Assembly (NCBI GenBank): GCA_030729445.1
Contig: JANQXJ010000160.1
Coordinates: 3,753 to 19,149 of the forward strand
Direction: 5' to 3'
DNA from: Limnohabitans sp.
GTDB lineage: Bacteria > Pseudomonadota > Gammaproteobacteria > Burkholderiales > Burkholderiaceae_C
Length of the DNA stretch: 15,397 nucleotides
Part shown: piece after piece, positions 1 to 6,892 of the stretch
How the letters are laid out: each line of letters begins with the position of its first letter
Position numbering within the stretch: position 1 is the stretch's first letter
Program-made: the position numbers and the translations under genes
Notes under the pieces: model-generated
What the model saw: the letters and a program-made list of their open reading frames with translations, nothing else
Database searches by the model: none
What the model was told of the DNA's origin: nothing

Positions 1-92
1 ATGGCCTGAAGTCAGGCCTGCAAGTGGGCCGCGCTTTGCTCAAACTCATCCATGATCAGGCCAGCCCTGTTCAGGACAGACTGGCCGCATGA
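1..92 (+). CDS. C-terminal end of an upstream gene, probably FAD-dependent amine oxidase-like (COG2907 type)
   Basis: Only about 29 residues and a TGA stop at 90-92 are visible, read in the frame whose codons begin at base 3; the tail ends in QDRLAA. Its stop overlaps the next start (ATG at 89) in an ATGA junction, the same coupling used by the next genes, which indicates a real gene rather than chance. The stretch SGLQVGRALLKLI resembles the last helix of NAD(P)/FAD-binding amine oxidase-like proteins, where a 'SG...A..L' segment follows the final dinucleotide-binding motif. Genes of that family usually sit directly before a DUF1365 gene in related cassettes. That the tail is coding is well supported; the family is inferred mostly from context, because the catalytic and FAD-binding parts lie outside the window. 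Confidence 0.6.
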   Translation, partial: GLKSGLQVGRALLKLIHDQASPVQDRLAA

Positions 93-880
93 CTCCCACC
101 TTGGTCCATGCCCACACCGCGCTCATCGGCTGGGGCCAGGTGCGCCACACGCGCCACCGCCCGGCGCACCACGCCTTCGCCTACCCGACTGCTTTTTTGA
201 TGCTGCCCATGCGCAGCGTCCAAGCAGGGGGGTGCCGCACCGATCTGGCCATCAACCGCAGCGCCTGGTTCGCTTTCCATGACGCCGACCACGGCGACGG
301 CCGCCCGGCCGAGACAGGCGGGGCCTTGGCTTGGCTCGATGCTTTGTTGCACAAAGAAGGCATCGAGGACGCCACAGGCGAGGTCTGGTTGCAGGCTTTC
401 CCGCGTGTGCTGGGCCATGCCTTCAAACCCGTGAGTTTTTGGTACGCACACCGCGCTGACGGTAGCTTGGCCGCCATCGTGGCCGAGGTGAACAACACAT
501 TTGGTGAACGGCACTGTTACCTGCTGCCCGAGCCGCAATACGGCCAAACCTTGTTGGCGCACAAAGTCTTCCATGTCTCGCCCTTTTGTGATGTGCAAGG
601 CGAGTACCGATTCCGCTTCATGCGCACCCAGCACATGGGCCAAGACCGTATCGTCGCGCGTGTGGACCATGGCGACGCCGATGGCCCCTTGATCGACACC
701 AGCTGGAGCGGCGTGCTCGAACCTGCAACTGCAGCCGCGCTGCGCCGCGTGATGTGGCGTTTTCCGCTGCTGACCTTTGGCGTGGTGGCCCGCATCCACT
801 GGCATGCGCTGTTGCTTTGGCTGAAAAAAGTACCGTTTTGGCGCAAGCCGGAACCGCCTCGCGATTTTGTGACCCGATGA
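89..880 (+). CDS. DUF1365 domain protein
   Basis: This 263-residue protein has the family hallmarks in order: an N-terminal GQVRHTRHRPAHHAFAYP block (about residues 16-33), NTFGERHCYLLPE in the middle and KVFHVSPFCDVQGEYRFRF after it, followed by a C-terminal hydrophobic/basic region with LLLWLKKVPFWRKP. Length fits the family (about 240-270). DUF1365 has no firmly established biochemical activity that I can state. It is repeatedly found between an amine oxidase-like flavoprotein and a cyclopropane fatty acid synthase-like methyltransferase, so a role in fatty acid or lipid modification is inferred. The ATG overlaps the previous stop as ATGA, and its own stop overlaps the next gene's ATG at 877 in the same way, so translational coupling on both sides is likely. 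There is no signal peptide. Membrane association through the C-terminal stretch is possible. Confidence 0.9.
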   Translation: MTPTLVHAHTALIGWGQVRHTRHRPAHHAFAYPTAFLMLPMRSVQAGGCRTDLAINRSAWFAFHDADHGDGRPAETGGALAWLDALLHKEGIEDATGEVWLQAFPRVLGHAFKPVSFWYAHRADGSLAAIVAEVNNTFGERHCYLLPEPQYGQTLLAHKVFHVSPFCDVQGEYRFRFMRTQHMGQDRIVARVDHGDADGPLIDTSWSGVLEPATAAALRRVMWRFPLLTFGVVARIHWHALLLWLKKVPFWRKPEPPRDFVTR

Positions 881-2151
881 ACACTGGACCCCACCGGATG
901 CCGACCTCCATGAAGACCGCTGACCACGCCCAATCCTTGGGTAGCCGTGCCACCACCATTTCGCACGCCAGCCTGCCCAAAGCCGCAACGCGCTTGCTGA
1001 GCCTGTTGACACGCCTGAAAATCGGCACACTGACGGTTCACGCGCCGGATGGCAATCAACAGGTTTTTGGCACACACGCCGCGCCTTTTGCCTCTCTGCA
1101 TATCCACCGCTGGGATGTCTGCGCCGAAGTGCTCAAATCGGGCGACATTGGTTTTGCCGAGGGCTATATGGCGGGCGACTGGACCACGCCCGATTTGGCC
1201 GCCCTGCTGCGCTTGACCATTGCCAACCGCGATCACATTGAGAGCGCGATTTATGGCCACTGGTTGGGCCGCTTGTTCTACCGCATCAAGCACCTGCTCA
1301 ACCGCAACAACCGCAGCAACAGCCGCAAAAACATCCATGCCCATTACGACTTGGGCAATGCGTTTTACGAGCTGTGGCTGGATGGCACGATGAACTATTC
1401 GTCGGCCTGGTTTGAAGGCGACCACACCAAAGACATGGCCGAAGCCCAAAAGGCCAAGGTGCGCCGCGCCCTGCGCATGGTGAATGCCAAGCCTGGCGAC
1501 CGCGTGCTGGAGATCGGCTGCGGCTGGGGCGCTTTGGCCGAGGCCGCCACCACCGAGTTTGGTGCGCAGATCACGGGTGTGACCTTGTCCACCGAGCAGC
1601 TGGCGTTTGCCAACGCTCGCATGCAATCGCACGGCGTGCAGCTAAGCGCAGACTTGCGCCTGCAAGACTACCGCGACATCCACGACGGACCCTACGACGC
1701 GGTCTGCTCCATCGAGATGATCGAGGCAGTCGGCCAAGAATATTGGCCCACCTACTTTCAGACCATCGCCCGCATGCTCAAACCCGGTGGCCGCGCGTGC
1801 GTTCAAAGCATCACCATCGACGACCGATTTTTTGAGCGTTACTTGCAATCGACCGATTTCATCCAGCAGTACATTTTCCCGGGCGGTTGTTTGCCCAGCC
1901 CCAGCGAGTTCCGCAAACAGGCGCAAGCTGCGGGATTGCAGGTGGTGGACGAGCTCAACTTTGGACCCGATTACGCCGAAACCCTGCGCCGTTGGCGCGA
2001 CAGCTTCATGTCGCAATTGGACACCGTGCGCACGCTGAAATTTGACGACAGATTCATTCGGCTGTGGTCCTTTTACTTGGCGTACTGCGAAGCTGCTTTT
2101 GACGAAGCCAGTATTGACGTCATCCAATTTACCTTGGCCAAACCGGCCTGA
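877..2151 (+). CDS. Cyclopropane fatty acid synthase-like SAM-dependent methyltransferase
   Basis: The 424-residue product belongs to the CFA synthase/mycolic acid methyltransferase family, cytosolic enzymes that transfer a methyl group from S-adenosylmethionine to a double bond of phospholipid acyl chains. Visible motifs are the family entry motif HYDLGNAFYELW, the SAM-binding loop VLEIGCGWG (about residues 210-218), MIEAVGQEYW, YIFPGGCLPS and GPDYAETL. Compared with E. coli Cfa as I recall it, two bicarbonate-site residues differ: Cys139 aligns with Ser176 (MNYSSAW) and His266 with Gln310 (VQSITI), while Glu and Tyr are kept. The product may therefore be a methyl- or methylene-branched fatty acid rather than a cyclopropane. 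ATG 877 was chosen because it forms ATGA with the DUF1365 stop; ATGs at 898 and 910 are alternatives. An in-frame open stretch reaches back to 754 inside DUF1365 but is not needed. Confidence 0.92.
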   Translation: MNTGPHRMPTSMKTADHAQSLGSRATTISHASLPKAATRLLSLLTRLKIGTLTVHAPDGNQQVFGTHAAPFASLHIHRWDVCAEVLKSGDIGFAEGYMAGDWTTPDLAALLRLTIANRDHIESAIYGHWLGRLFYRIKHLLNRNNRSNSRKNIHAHYDLGNAFYELWLDGTMNYSSAWFEGDHTKDMAEAQKAKVRRALRMVNAKPGDRVLEIGCGWGALAEAATTEFGAQITGVTLSTEQLAFANARMQSHGVQLSADLRLQDYRDIHDGPYDAVCSIEMIEAVGQEYWPTYFQTIARMLKPGGRACVQSITIDDRFFERYLQSTDFIQQYIFPGGCLPSPSEFRKQAQAAGLQVVDELNFGPDYAETLRRWRDSFMSQLDTVRTLKFDDRFIRLWSFYLAYCEAAFDEASIDVIQFTLAKPA

Positions 2152-2771
2152 TGCCCATGAGCCACTTGCTCCAAAACATCCGCGCACCGCGTCTGCTCCC
2201 ATGGGGCGTGCAGGTGCTGGGTTGTGCGTTGTTTTTGGGTGCCTTGGCGTGTGAGGTGCAGGCGCAAAGCACGACCGTGAGCAGCCCGAATGCGGCCTTC
2301 TCGCGCCCTGAAGTGACCAGCTTGGGCGGCGTGGTACCGACTGCGCCCGTGCGTTTGCGGGTTTGGGGATTCGAGGTGTATGACGCCCGTTTGTGGACAC
2401 CCGTGGGTTTTCGGCACAGCGCTTATACGCAGTTTCCGTTTGCTCTGGAGTTGCAGTATTTGCGCAAGCTTGAAGGCGCGGCCATTGCCAGTCGCTCGAT
2501 CGATGAGATGCGGCGTGTGGGCTCGTTCAGTGACGCCCAAGCGCAAACTTGGCTGTCCGCCATGCGCGAGCTGTTTCCGAATGTGGCTGCGGGGGAACGC
2601 ATCACGGGCATCAACTTGCCGGGTGTGGGGGCCGAGTTTTGGGTCAATGGGCAGCGTGTGGGCGTGGTCAAAGACCCGGCTTTTGCGCGTTTGTTTTTTG
2701 GCATCTGGATCGATGAGCGCACGTCCGAACCCAAAATGCGTGCCCAGCTGCTGCAAGGTTTGCAGCCATGA
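2151..2771 (+). CDS. Exported chalcone isomerase-like protein
   Basis: The 206-residue protein starts with a basic n-region (RAPR) and a hydrophobic stretch (about residues 18-33) ending in VQA|QS near residue 38, a credible Sec signal peptide, so it should be periplasmic. The mature part matches the bacterial chalcone isomerase-like family: VRLRVWGFEVYDARLW near 67-82 and the C-terminal block FFGIWIDERTSEPKMR near 182-197. Plant chalcone isomerases make flavanones, but bacterial members of this class have no proven flavonoid role. The related fold also occurs in fatty-acid-binding proteins, so lipid binding in the periplasm is a reasonable inference beside a lipid methyltransferase. Start ATG 2151 overlaps the previous stop as TGATG; ATG 2157 is an alternative. 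The stop overlaps the MFS gene start by ATGA. Confidence 0.85.
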   Translation: MPMSHLLQNIRAPRLLPWGVQVLGCALFLGALACEVQAQSTTVSSPNAAFSRPEVTSLGGVVPTAPVRLRVWGFEVYDARLWTPVGFRHSAYTQFPFALELQYLRKLEGAAIASRSIDEMRRVGSFSDAQAQTWLSAMRELFPNVAAGERITGINLPGVGAEFWVNGQRVGVVKDPAFARLFFGIWIDERTSEPKMRAQLLQGLQP

Positions 2772-4108
2772 GCGGTAATGTCCTGTCAGACCCGGCAACT
2801 CTGCCGAGCCAGGCCTCGGCTGCGTATGGCTTGCTGGGCTTGCCATTGGCTTTTGTGGCCTTGCCGGTGTATGTGCATTTGCCCAATTTGTATGCCCAGC
2901 AGTACGGCGTGACGCTGGCCGCTTTGGGAGCGGTGCTCTTGCTCAGCCGCAGCATTGACGCGGTGGTGGACCCGTGGCTGGGGCGTTGGGGCGACAAGTT
3001 GTACCGCCATTCGTGGCAGGCCGTGTGGCTGGCGGCGGTCTTGTTGGCGCTGGCTGTGGCGCTGGGTTTTGCGGCTTTGTTTTTTCCGCCCGCAGCGGCT
3101 TTGTCGCCTACGGGTTTGCTGGTGTGGGTGGCTTGTGCGCTCACGCTCAGTCACTTGGCGTACAGCGGCTTGGGCATCTTGCACCAGGCCTGGGCGGCGC
3201 GGCAAGGCGGTGGCGGCGTCGCGCAAAGCCGCTGGGTGGCTTGGCGCGAGGGCTTTGCGCTGGTCGGGGTCTTGCTGGCGTCTGCCCTGCCCGCGCTGTG
3301 GGGTTGGGGGCCAACAACGGCCTTGTTGGTGCTCATGCTGGCGTTGGGCTTGTTCTTTTGGCGGCGTGTCGCACGCAGCCACTTGGCATCGACCGTCCCG
3401 GTGGTTGCCGGTCACGCCGTGGGTAGCCTCTGGCAGCCGTGGCAGCACGCGGGCTTTCGCCGCTTGTTGATGGTTTTTATGCTCAACGGCCTGGCCAGTG
3501 CCGTGCCCGCCACGTTGGTGCTGTTTTTTGTGCAAGACTTGATCCAAGCGCCCAAGACCATGGAGCCGCTCTTTTTAGGTCTGTACTTTGCTGCTGGAGC
3601 GCTGTCGTTTCCGTTGTGGCTCAAGGTGATCGACCGCATTGGACTGCTGCGCACTTGGGCCACTGGTATGGTTTTGTCGGTACTGGCTTTTGTGGGAGTG
3701 GTCACGCTGGGCGCGGGTGACACGACGGGCTTTTTGGTGGTGTGTACCTTGTCGGGCATGGCGCTGGGCGCGGACCTCACGGTGCCAGGCGCCCTGCTCA
3801 ACCAGCTGATTGACCGCTGTGGCGAGCGCGGCCGCACAGACGGCGCGTTCATGGGGTGGTGGAATTTGGCCACCAAACTCAATTTGGCTTTGGCCGCTGG
3901 GCTGTCGTTGCCATTGCTCGGCTTGTGGGGTTATGCCCCAGGCCAGCAAGGTGCCGATGCTGTGCTGGCGCTGGGCTTGGCTTATGGCCTGCTGCCCTGT
4001 GTGCTCAAGCTTTTGGCCGGACTGGCTTTGTACGCGGGCCTGATGCGTCGCCCCGATTTGATGTCGGGGCCTGAATCGGCGCAACCTTCGGCCCATCCTT
4101 TGGCATGA
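2768..4108 (+). CDS. MFS transporter, GPH/MelB-like (MFS_2 type)
   Basis: A 446-residue integral membrane protein of about twelve hydrophobic segments. Near residues 60-77 it carries SRSIDAVVDPWLGRWGDK, which matches the 'D..xDPxxG..SD' cytoplasmic loop between helices 2 and 3 of the glycoside-pentoside-hexuronide:cation symporter (MelB) branch of the major facilitator superfamily. A second-half repeat of that loop is visible around LWLKVIDRIGLLRTWA. The GPH branch classically imports sugars with a cation, but members in this kind of cassette have no assigned substrate. Given a lipid methyltransferase on one side and a lipoprotein on the other, transport or flipping of a lipid-derived compound is an inference only. 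Start (ATG 2768) and stop (TGA 4106-4108) both overlap neighbours by ATGA, so it is clearly part of the operon. Confidence 0.88.
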   Translation: MSGNVLSDPATLPSQASAAYGLLGLPLAFVALPVYVHLPNLYAQQYGVTLAALGAVLLLSRSIDAVVDPWLGRWGDKLYRHSWQAVWLAAVLLALAVALGFAALFFPPAAALSPTGLLVWVACALTLSHLAYSGLGILHQAWAARQGGGGVAQSRWVAWREGFALVGVLLASALPALWGWGPTTALLVLMLALGLFFWRRVARSHLASTVPVVAGHAVGSLWQPWQHAGFRRLLMVFMLNGLASAVPATLVLFFVQDLIQAPKTMEPLFLGLYFAAGALSFPLWLKVIDRIGLLRTWATGMVLSVLAFVGVVTLGAGDTTGFLVVCTLSGMALGADLTVPGALLNQLIDRCGERGRTDGAFMGWWNLATKLNLALAAGLSLPLLGLWGYAPGQQGADAVLALGLAYGLLPCVLKLLAGLALYAGLMRRPDLMSGPESAQPSAHPLA

Positions 4109-4129
4109 GCCGCTTTGAACAGACAACAC

Positions 4130-4134
4130 GGGAG
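4130..4134 (+). promoter_or_regulatory. Ribosome-binding site deciding the DUF3833 start
   Basis: GGGAG lies 6 bases before ATG 4141. It supports that start over the upstream coupled ATG at 4105, which would depend on re-initiation at the MFS stop codon. Confidence 0.55.
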
Positions 4135-4140
4135 CCCTCC

Positions 4141-4737
4141 ATGCAAGAACCGCACCTCGCCATGATCCACCGCCGCACCGCCCTGAGCCGCTTGGGCGCT
4201 TTGTCCATGGTCGCAGCCACGCCCTTTGTGGCCAGCTGCGCTGGGCCGCAGGTGCAACAGTACGCACAAGAAAAACCGCTGCTCGATTTGCGCACCTACT
4301 TCACCGGCACCATCGACGCCTGGGGCGTGTTCACCGACCGCAGTGGCCAGGTGGTCAAACGTTTCACCGTGGTGATGGACTGCAGCTGGAATGGCGACGA
4401 AGGCGTGCTGGACGAGGCCTTTGTGTACTCGGACGGCACGAAGCAGCGCCGCATCTGGAAGCTCAAAGCCGGACCCAACGGCAGCTACACCGGCCGCGCC
4501 GACGATGTGGTGGGCGAGGCCTCGGGCCAAGTCAGTGGCAACGCATTCCGCTGGGGCTACACCTTGGCTTTGCCGGTCGATGGACGGGTTTGGAACGTCG
4601 ATTTTGACGACTGGATGTACCTGATGGATGACCGTGTCATGCTCAACAAAGCCACCATGAGCAAATGGGGCGTGAAACTGGGCGAAGTCACTTTGTCGTT
4701 CACACGCCGCACGCCTTTGGCGGCCAAGCCGGGTTGA
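4141..4737 (+). CDS. DUF3833 family lipoprotein
   Basis: The protein (198 residues from this start) has an N-terminal export signal with a twin arginine (HRRTALSRLG), a hydrophobic stretch and a lipobox VASC with Cys33, predicting lipid attachment in the envelope. The rest matches the DUF3833 family: LDLRTYFTGTIDAWGVFTDRSG, then VVKRFTVVMDCSW, GNAFRWGYTLALPVDG and DDWMYLMDDRVMLNKATMSKWG. Its function is unknown; family members occur in cassettes with CFA-like methyltransferases. Two starts compete. ATG 4105 overlaps the MFS stop as ATGA and adds 12 residues (210 in all). ATG 4141 has a clear GGGAG ribosome-binding site at 4130-4134 and gives a more normal signal peptide, so I prefer it. A third ATG at 4162, just before the twin arginine, is also possible. 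Confidence 0.85.
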   Translation: MQEPHLAMIHRRTALSRLGALSMVAATPFVASCAGPQVQQYAQEKPLLDLRTYFTGTIDAWGVFTDRSGQVVKRFTVVMDCSWNGDEGVLDEAFVYSDGTKQRRIWKLKAGPNGSYTGRADDVVGEASGQVSGNAFRWGYTLALPVDGRVWNVDFDDWMYLMDDRVMLNKATMSKWGVKLGEVTLSFTRRTPLAAKPG

Positions 4738-5630
4738 TGCGCATGAACCCCCATTCCTCTGGCACCGCTGCAATGCCCACTGAAACGGCCGATATGCCCA
4801 TGCCCAAAGTGGGCCCACAAACTGCTTCGCCTTCCCCGCAGCCGCTGGCCAGAAGCTGGCTGCAGCTGAACACGCCCATCACCGATTGGCAGGGCCGCCG
4901 GGTTTGGCTGGTCGGTGCTTCCACCGGCATTGGTTTGGCTTGTGCACAGGCGCTGCGTGCAGCAGGAGCGCAGGTGGTGGTGTCGGCCCGCAATCCGCAA
5001 GGCGTGTTGGAATGGGCCAAGAAAGATGCGGGCGTGAAGTGGTGTGCGCTGGATGTGAGCGATGCCGCCCAAGTGCAGGCCATGGCCCGAGCCTTGTTGG
5101 CCGAAGGCCCACTCGATATGGTCGTTTATGCGGCGGGTTACTACCGCGCCCAACGCGCCACAGCCATGGACATCAACGACTTGCTGCAGCACGACAGGGT
5201 CAACTACCAAGGCGCTTTGCAGGTGATTCACGCGGTGCTGCCCGGCATGCTCGCGCAAGGCAGCGGGCACATCAGTCTGCTCAGCAGCGTGGCCGGTTGG
5301 CGCGGCCTGCCCAATGGTCTGGCCTACGGCCCGACCAAGGCCGCCCTCACCCACTTGGCCGAGACGCTGTACATCGACCTGCAAGACCAGGGTATTGGCG
5401 TGAGCGTGGTCAACCCCGGCTTTGTGGCCACGCCGCTGACGGCGCAAAACCAGTTCACCATGCCCGCCCTGATCAGCCCCGAAGAGGCCGCCCGCCAAAT
5501 GCTCAAAGGCTGGGCCGCAGGTCAGTTCGACATCCACTTTCCTAAGCGCTTCACGCTCTGGCTCAAACTGCTGCGCTTGCTGCCTTACCGCCTCTACTTC
5601 CCGCTGGTGCGCAAGTTCACCGGGCTGTAA
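4737..5630 (+). CDS. Short-chain dehydrogenase/reductase (SDR)
   Basis: The 297-residue protein is a classical SDR, a cytosolic NAD(P)-dependent oxidoreductase. With the 4737 start, the dinucleotide-binding motif GASTGIG lies at 60-66, the acidic/adenine-binding segment ALDVSD at 104-109, the structural Asn at 156, and the catalytic set Ser184, Tyr197 and Lys201 (YGPTK), followed by NPGFVATPLT. Spacing between Ser and Tyr (13) is canonical. The C-terminus (LWLKLLRLLPYRLYFPLVRK) is hydrophobic and basic and may sit at the membrane, as in SDRs acting on lipids. ATG 4737 overlaps the previous stop as TGATG. It gives an unusual tail of about 45 residues, rich in Pro, Ser and Met, before the Rossmann fold, so ATG 4743, 4773, 4794 or 4800 may be used instead. 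The substrate is unknown; it could oxidise or reduce a modified acyl chain. Confidence 0.88.
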   Translation: MRMNPHSSGTAAMPTETADMPMPKVGPQTASPSPQPLARSWLQLNTPITDWQGRRVWLVGASTGIGLACAQALRAAGAQVVVSARNPQGVLEWAKKDAGVKWCALDVSDAAQVQAMARALLAEGPLDMVVYAAGYYRAQRATAMDINDLLQHDRVNYQGALQVIHAVLPGMLAQGSGHISLLSSVAGWRGLPNGLAYGPTKAALTHLAETLYIDLQDQGIGVSVVNPGFVATPLTAQNQFTMPALISPEEAARQMLKGWAAGQFDIHFPKRFTLWLKLLRLLPYRLYFPLVRKFTGL

Positions 5631-5650
5631 GTCTGAATTGAAAGCCGATC

Positions 5651-6085
5651 ATGGACCAGCGACAAGCCACACACAATCTGGCCACGTTTTTTGAGACCCT
5701 GTCACCGCAGAGCGTGGCGCAGTTGCACACGGTCTACGACGCACAAGCCACCTTCAAGGACCCGTTCAACGAAGTGCAAGGCCTGCCCGAGATCGAGCGT
5801 ATTTTTCGGCACATGTATGTGGCACTCGACCAGCCCCACTTCGTGGTGACCGGCCAGGTGGTGGACGGCTCACAGGCTTTCCTGACCTGGGAGTTTCGCT
5901 TTCGTTTCAAGCGCTTTGACACCACCACACTGCAAGCCGTGCGCGGTGCCAGCCATGTGGTGTTCAACGAGCAAGGCTTGGTGACGATGCACCGCGATTA
6001 TTGGGACGCGGCCGAAGAGCTGTACGAAAAACTGCCGGTGCTGGGCGGGGTGATGCGCTGGCTCAAAAAACGCGCCAACACCTGA
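5651..6085 (+). CDS. NTF2/SnoaL-like family protein
   Basis: A small 144-residue protein with the cone-shaped NTF2/SnoaL fold signature: an N-terminal helical part (NLATFFETLSPQSVAQLHTVY), the 'D..A.FKDPFNEV.G' turn, and a C-terminal strand pair ending in HRDYWDAAEELYEKLPVLG. Proteins of this superfamily are isomerases, cyclases, hydrolases or plain ligand binders, so the reaction cannot be read from sequence. It has no signal peptide and should be cytosolic. It lies 20 bases after the SDR stop, the only non-overlapping junction in the cassette, with a weak GAAAG ribosome-binding site at 5640-5644. It is the last gene of the run; the next gene points the other way. A role as isomerase or binding partner in the lipid modification pathway is inferred from position only. 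Confidence 0.85.
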   Translation: MDQRQATHNLATFFETLSPQSVAQLHTVYDAQATFKDPFNEVQGLPEIERIFRHMYVALDQPHFVVTGQVVDGSQAFLTWEFRFRFKRFDTTTLQAVRGASHVVFNEQGLVTMHRDYWDAAEELYEKLPVLGGVMRWLKKRANT

Positions 6086-6093
6086 TAGAGCAG

Positions 6094-6116
6094 GGGTTGG
6101 CGGAAACGATCAACCC
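6094..6116. terminator. Weak hairpin between convergent genes
   Basis: GGGTTG (6094-6099) can pair with CAACCC (6111-6116) around an 11-base loop, in the 24-base gap between the cassette's last stop and the glutathione S-transferase stop, running slightly into the latter. There is no T-tract. It may be a weak bidirectional transcription stop, but the evidence is thin. Confidence 0.2.
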
Positions 6117-6724
6117 GGCAAACTGTCCATAAAACTCGGCCGTTGCGCCAATTTGTCATGCAGCTTGTGCAAATTGGGGTAAGGCGTGCGCCAATCGATT
6201 TGGGGAAATCGGAAATCCAAATAGGCCAATGCACAGCCTACGGCGATGTCGGACAGGCTCAGGTGGACGCCCGAGCAAAAGGCCTTGTCGCTTAAACCGG
6301 TACTCATCGCACGCAGCGCGTGCTGAATCTTGTCGAGTTGGCGATCGATCCACGCCTGGCTGCGTTGGGCGTCTTCGCGACCGGTCCAAACGGCTTCCAT
6401 GCGTGCCAACAAGGCTGCATCGAGCAAGCCGTCGGCCAAGGCCTCCCAGGTTTTGACCTCGGCACGTTCACGTCCGGCTGTGGGGATGAGTTTGCCAACC
6501 GGTGACAAGGTGTCCAGGTATTCCACGATCACACGCGAATCAAAAACGGCTTCGCCACCTTCCATCACCAGGCAAGGCACCTTGCCCAGGGGGTTGGAGA
6601 CATGGATTTGCGTTTGCGCCGACCACACGTCTTCGGTGATGAATTGGTAGTCCAGCTTCTTCTCGGCCATGACAACACGCACCTTGCGAACATAGGGACT
6701 GGTGACCGAGCCGATGAGTTTCAT
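6110..6724 (-). CDS. Glutathione S-transferase, YibF-like
   Basis: This 204-residue cytosolic protein has the two GST domains. The N-terminal thioredoxin-like domain shows MKLIGSVTSPYVRKVRV with the likely catalytic Ser9, the cis-proline motif GKVPCL (Pro50) and the glutathione gamma-glutamyl-binding turn FDSRVI (Asp62-Ser63). The C-terminal helical domain includes EALADGLLDAALL and LSDIAVGCALAYLDFR. It aligns by eye along its whole length with E. coli YibF (about 202 residues), including the start and the ALADG motif. YibF-like GSTs bind glutathione but have no settled substrate. It is the only gene on the minus strand in its neighbourhood and is convergent with the NTF2-like gene, so it has its own promoter. 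No Shine-Dalgarno sequence is evident before ATG (6722-6724); the leader is AT-rich. Confidence 0.92.
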   Translation of the reverse strand: MKLIGSVTSPYVRKVRVVMAEKKLDYQFITEDVWSAQTQIHVSNPLGKVPCLVMEGGEAVFDSRVIVEYLDTLSPVGKLIPTAGRERAEVKTWEALADGLLDAALLARMEAVWTGREDAQRSQAWIDRQLDKIQHALRAMSTGLSDKAFCSGVHLSLSDIAVGCALAYLDFRFPQIDWRTPYPNLHKLHDKLAQRPSFMDSLPG

Positions 6725-6758
6725 AAATTAAAAGAAGCTACAAATAAATGGATATCGG

Positions 6759-6764
6759 ATTCTA
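6759..6764 (-). promoter_or_regulatory. Possible -10 box for the glutathione S-transferase gene
   Basis: Read on the minus strand this is TAGAAT, one mismatch from TATAAT, and would start a transcript about 28 bases before the GST ATG. No convincing -35 hexamer is seen at 16-18 bases, so this is tentative. The 168-base gap (6725-6892) between the divergent GST and purB genes holds this, the purB -10 box and nothing else I can name. Confidence 0.3.
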
Positions 6765-6880
6765 GGTGAAGCCGAAGCTTGTTTTTGGTGTCTTTTGGAT
6801 GACTTCGTTCTCGTTATGGACATGGACTGGGTATGCGGCGGGCCCATTCGATCTGAATCGGTCTGATCGGGTGCGGGAAT

Positions 6881-6886
6881 TACAAT
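6881..6886 (+). promoter_or_regulatory. Candidate -10 box immediately before purB
   Basis: TACAAT (five of six consensus bases) lies so close to purB that the expected transcription start, about 7 bases downstream, falls on or next to the ATG at 6893. No good -35 hexamer is visible. Together with the lack of a correctly spaced ribosome-binding site, this suggests a leaderless or very short-leader mRNA. Confidence 0.4.
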
Positions 6887-6892
6887 CGATGG

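Noticed and set aside
517..1632. Long minus-strand frames opposite DUF1365 and the methyltransferase (also 71-1075)
   Set aside because: They overlap two genes with clear family motifs and continuous coupling; the antisense products are low-complexity His/Gln/Gly/Val-rich without known motifs.
3001..4108. Alternative-frame products rich in Trp, Cys and Arg or Gly within the MFS gene
   Set aside because: They are frame shadows of a hydrophobic, GC-rich coding sequence; the MFS frame carries the motifs and coupled ends.
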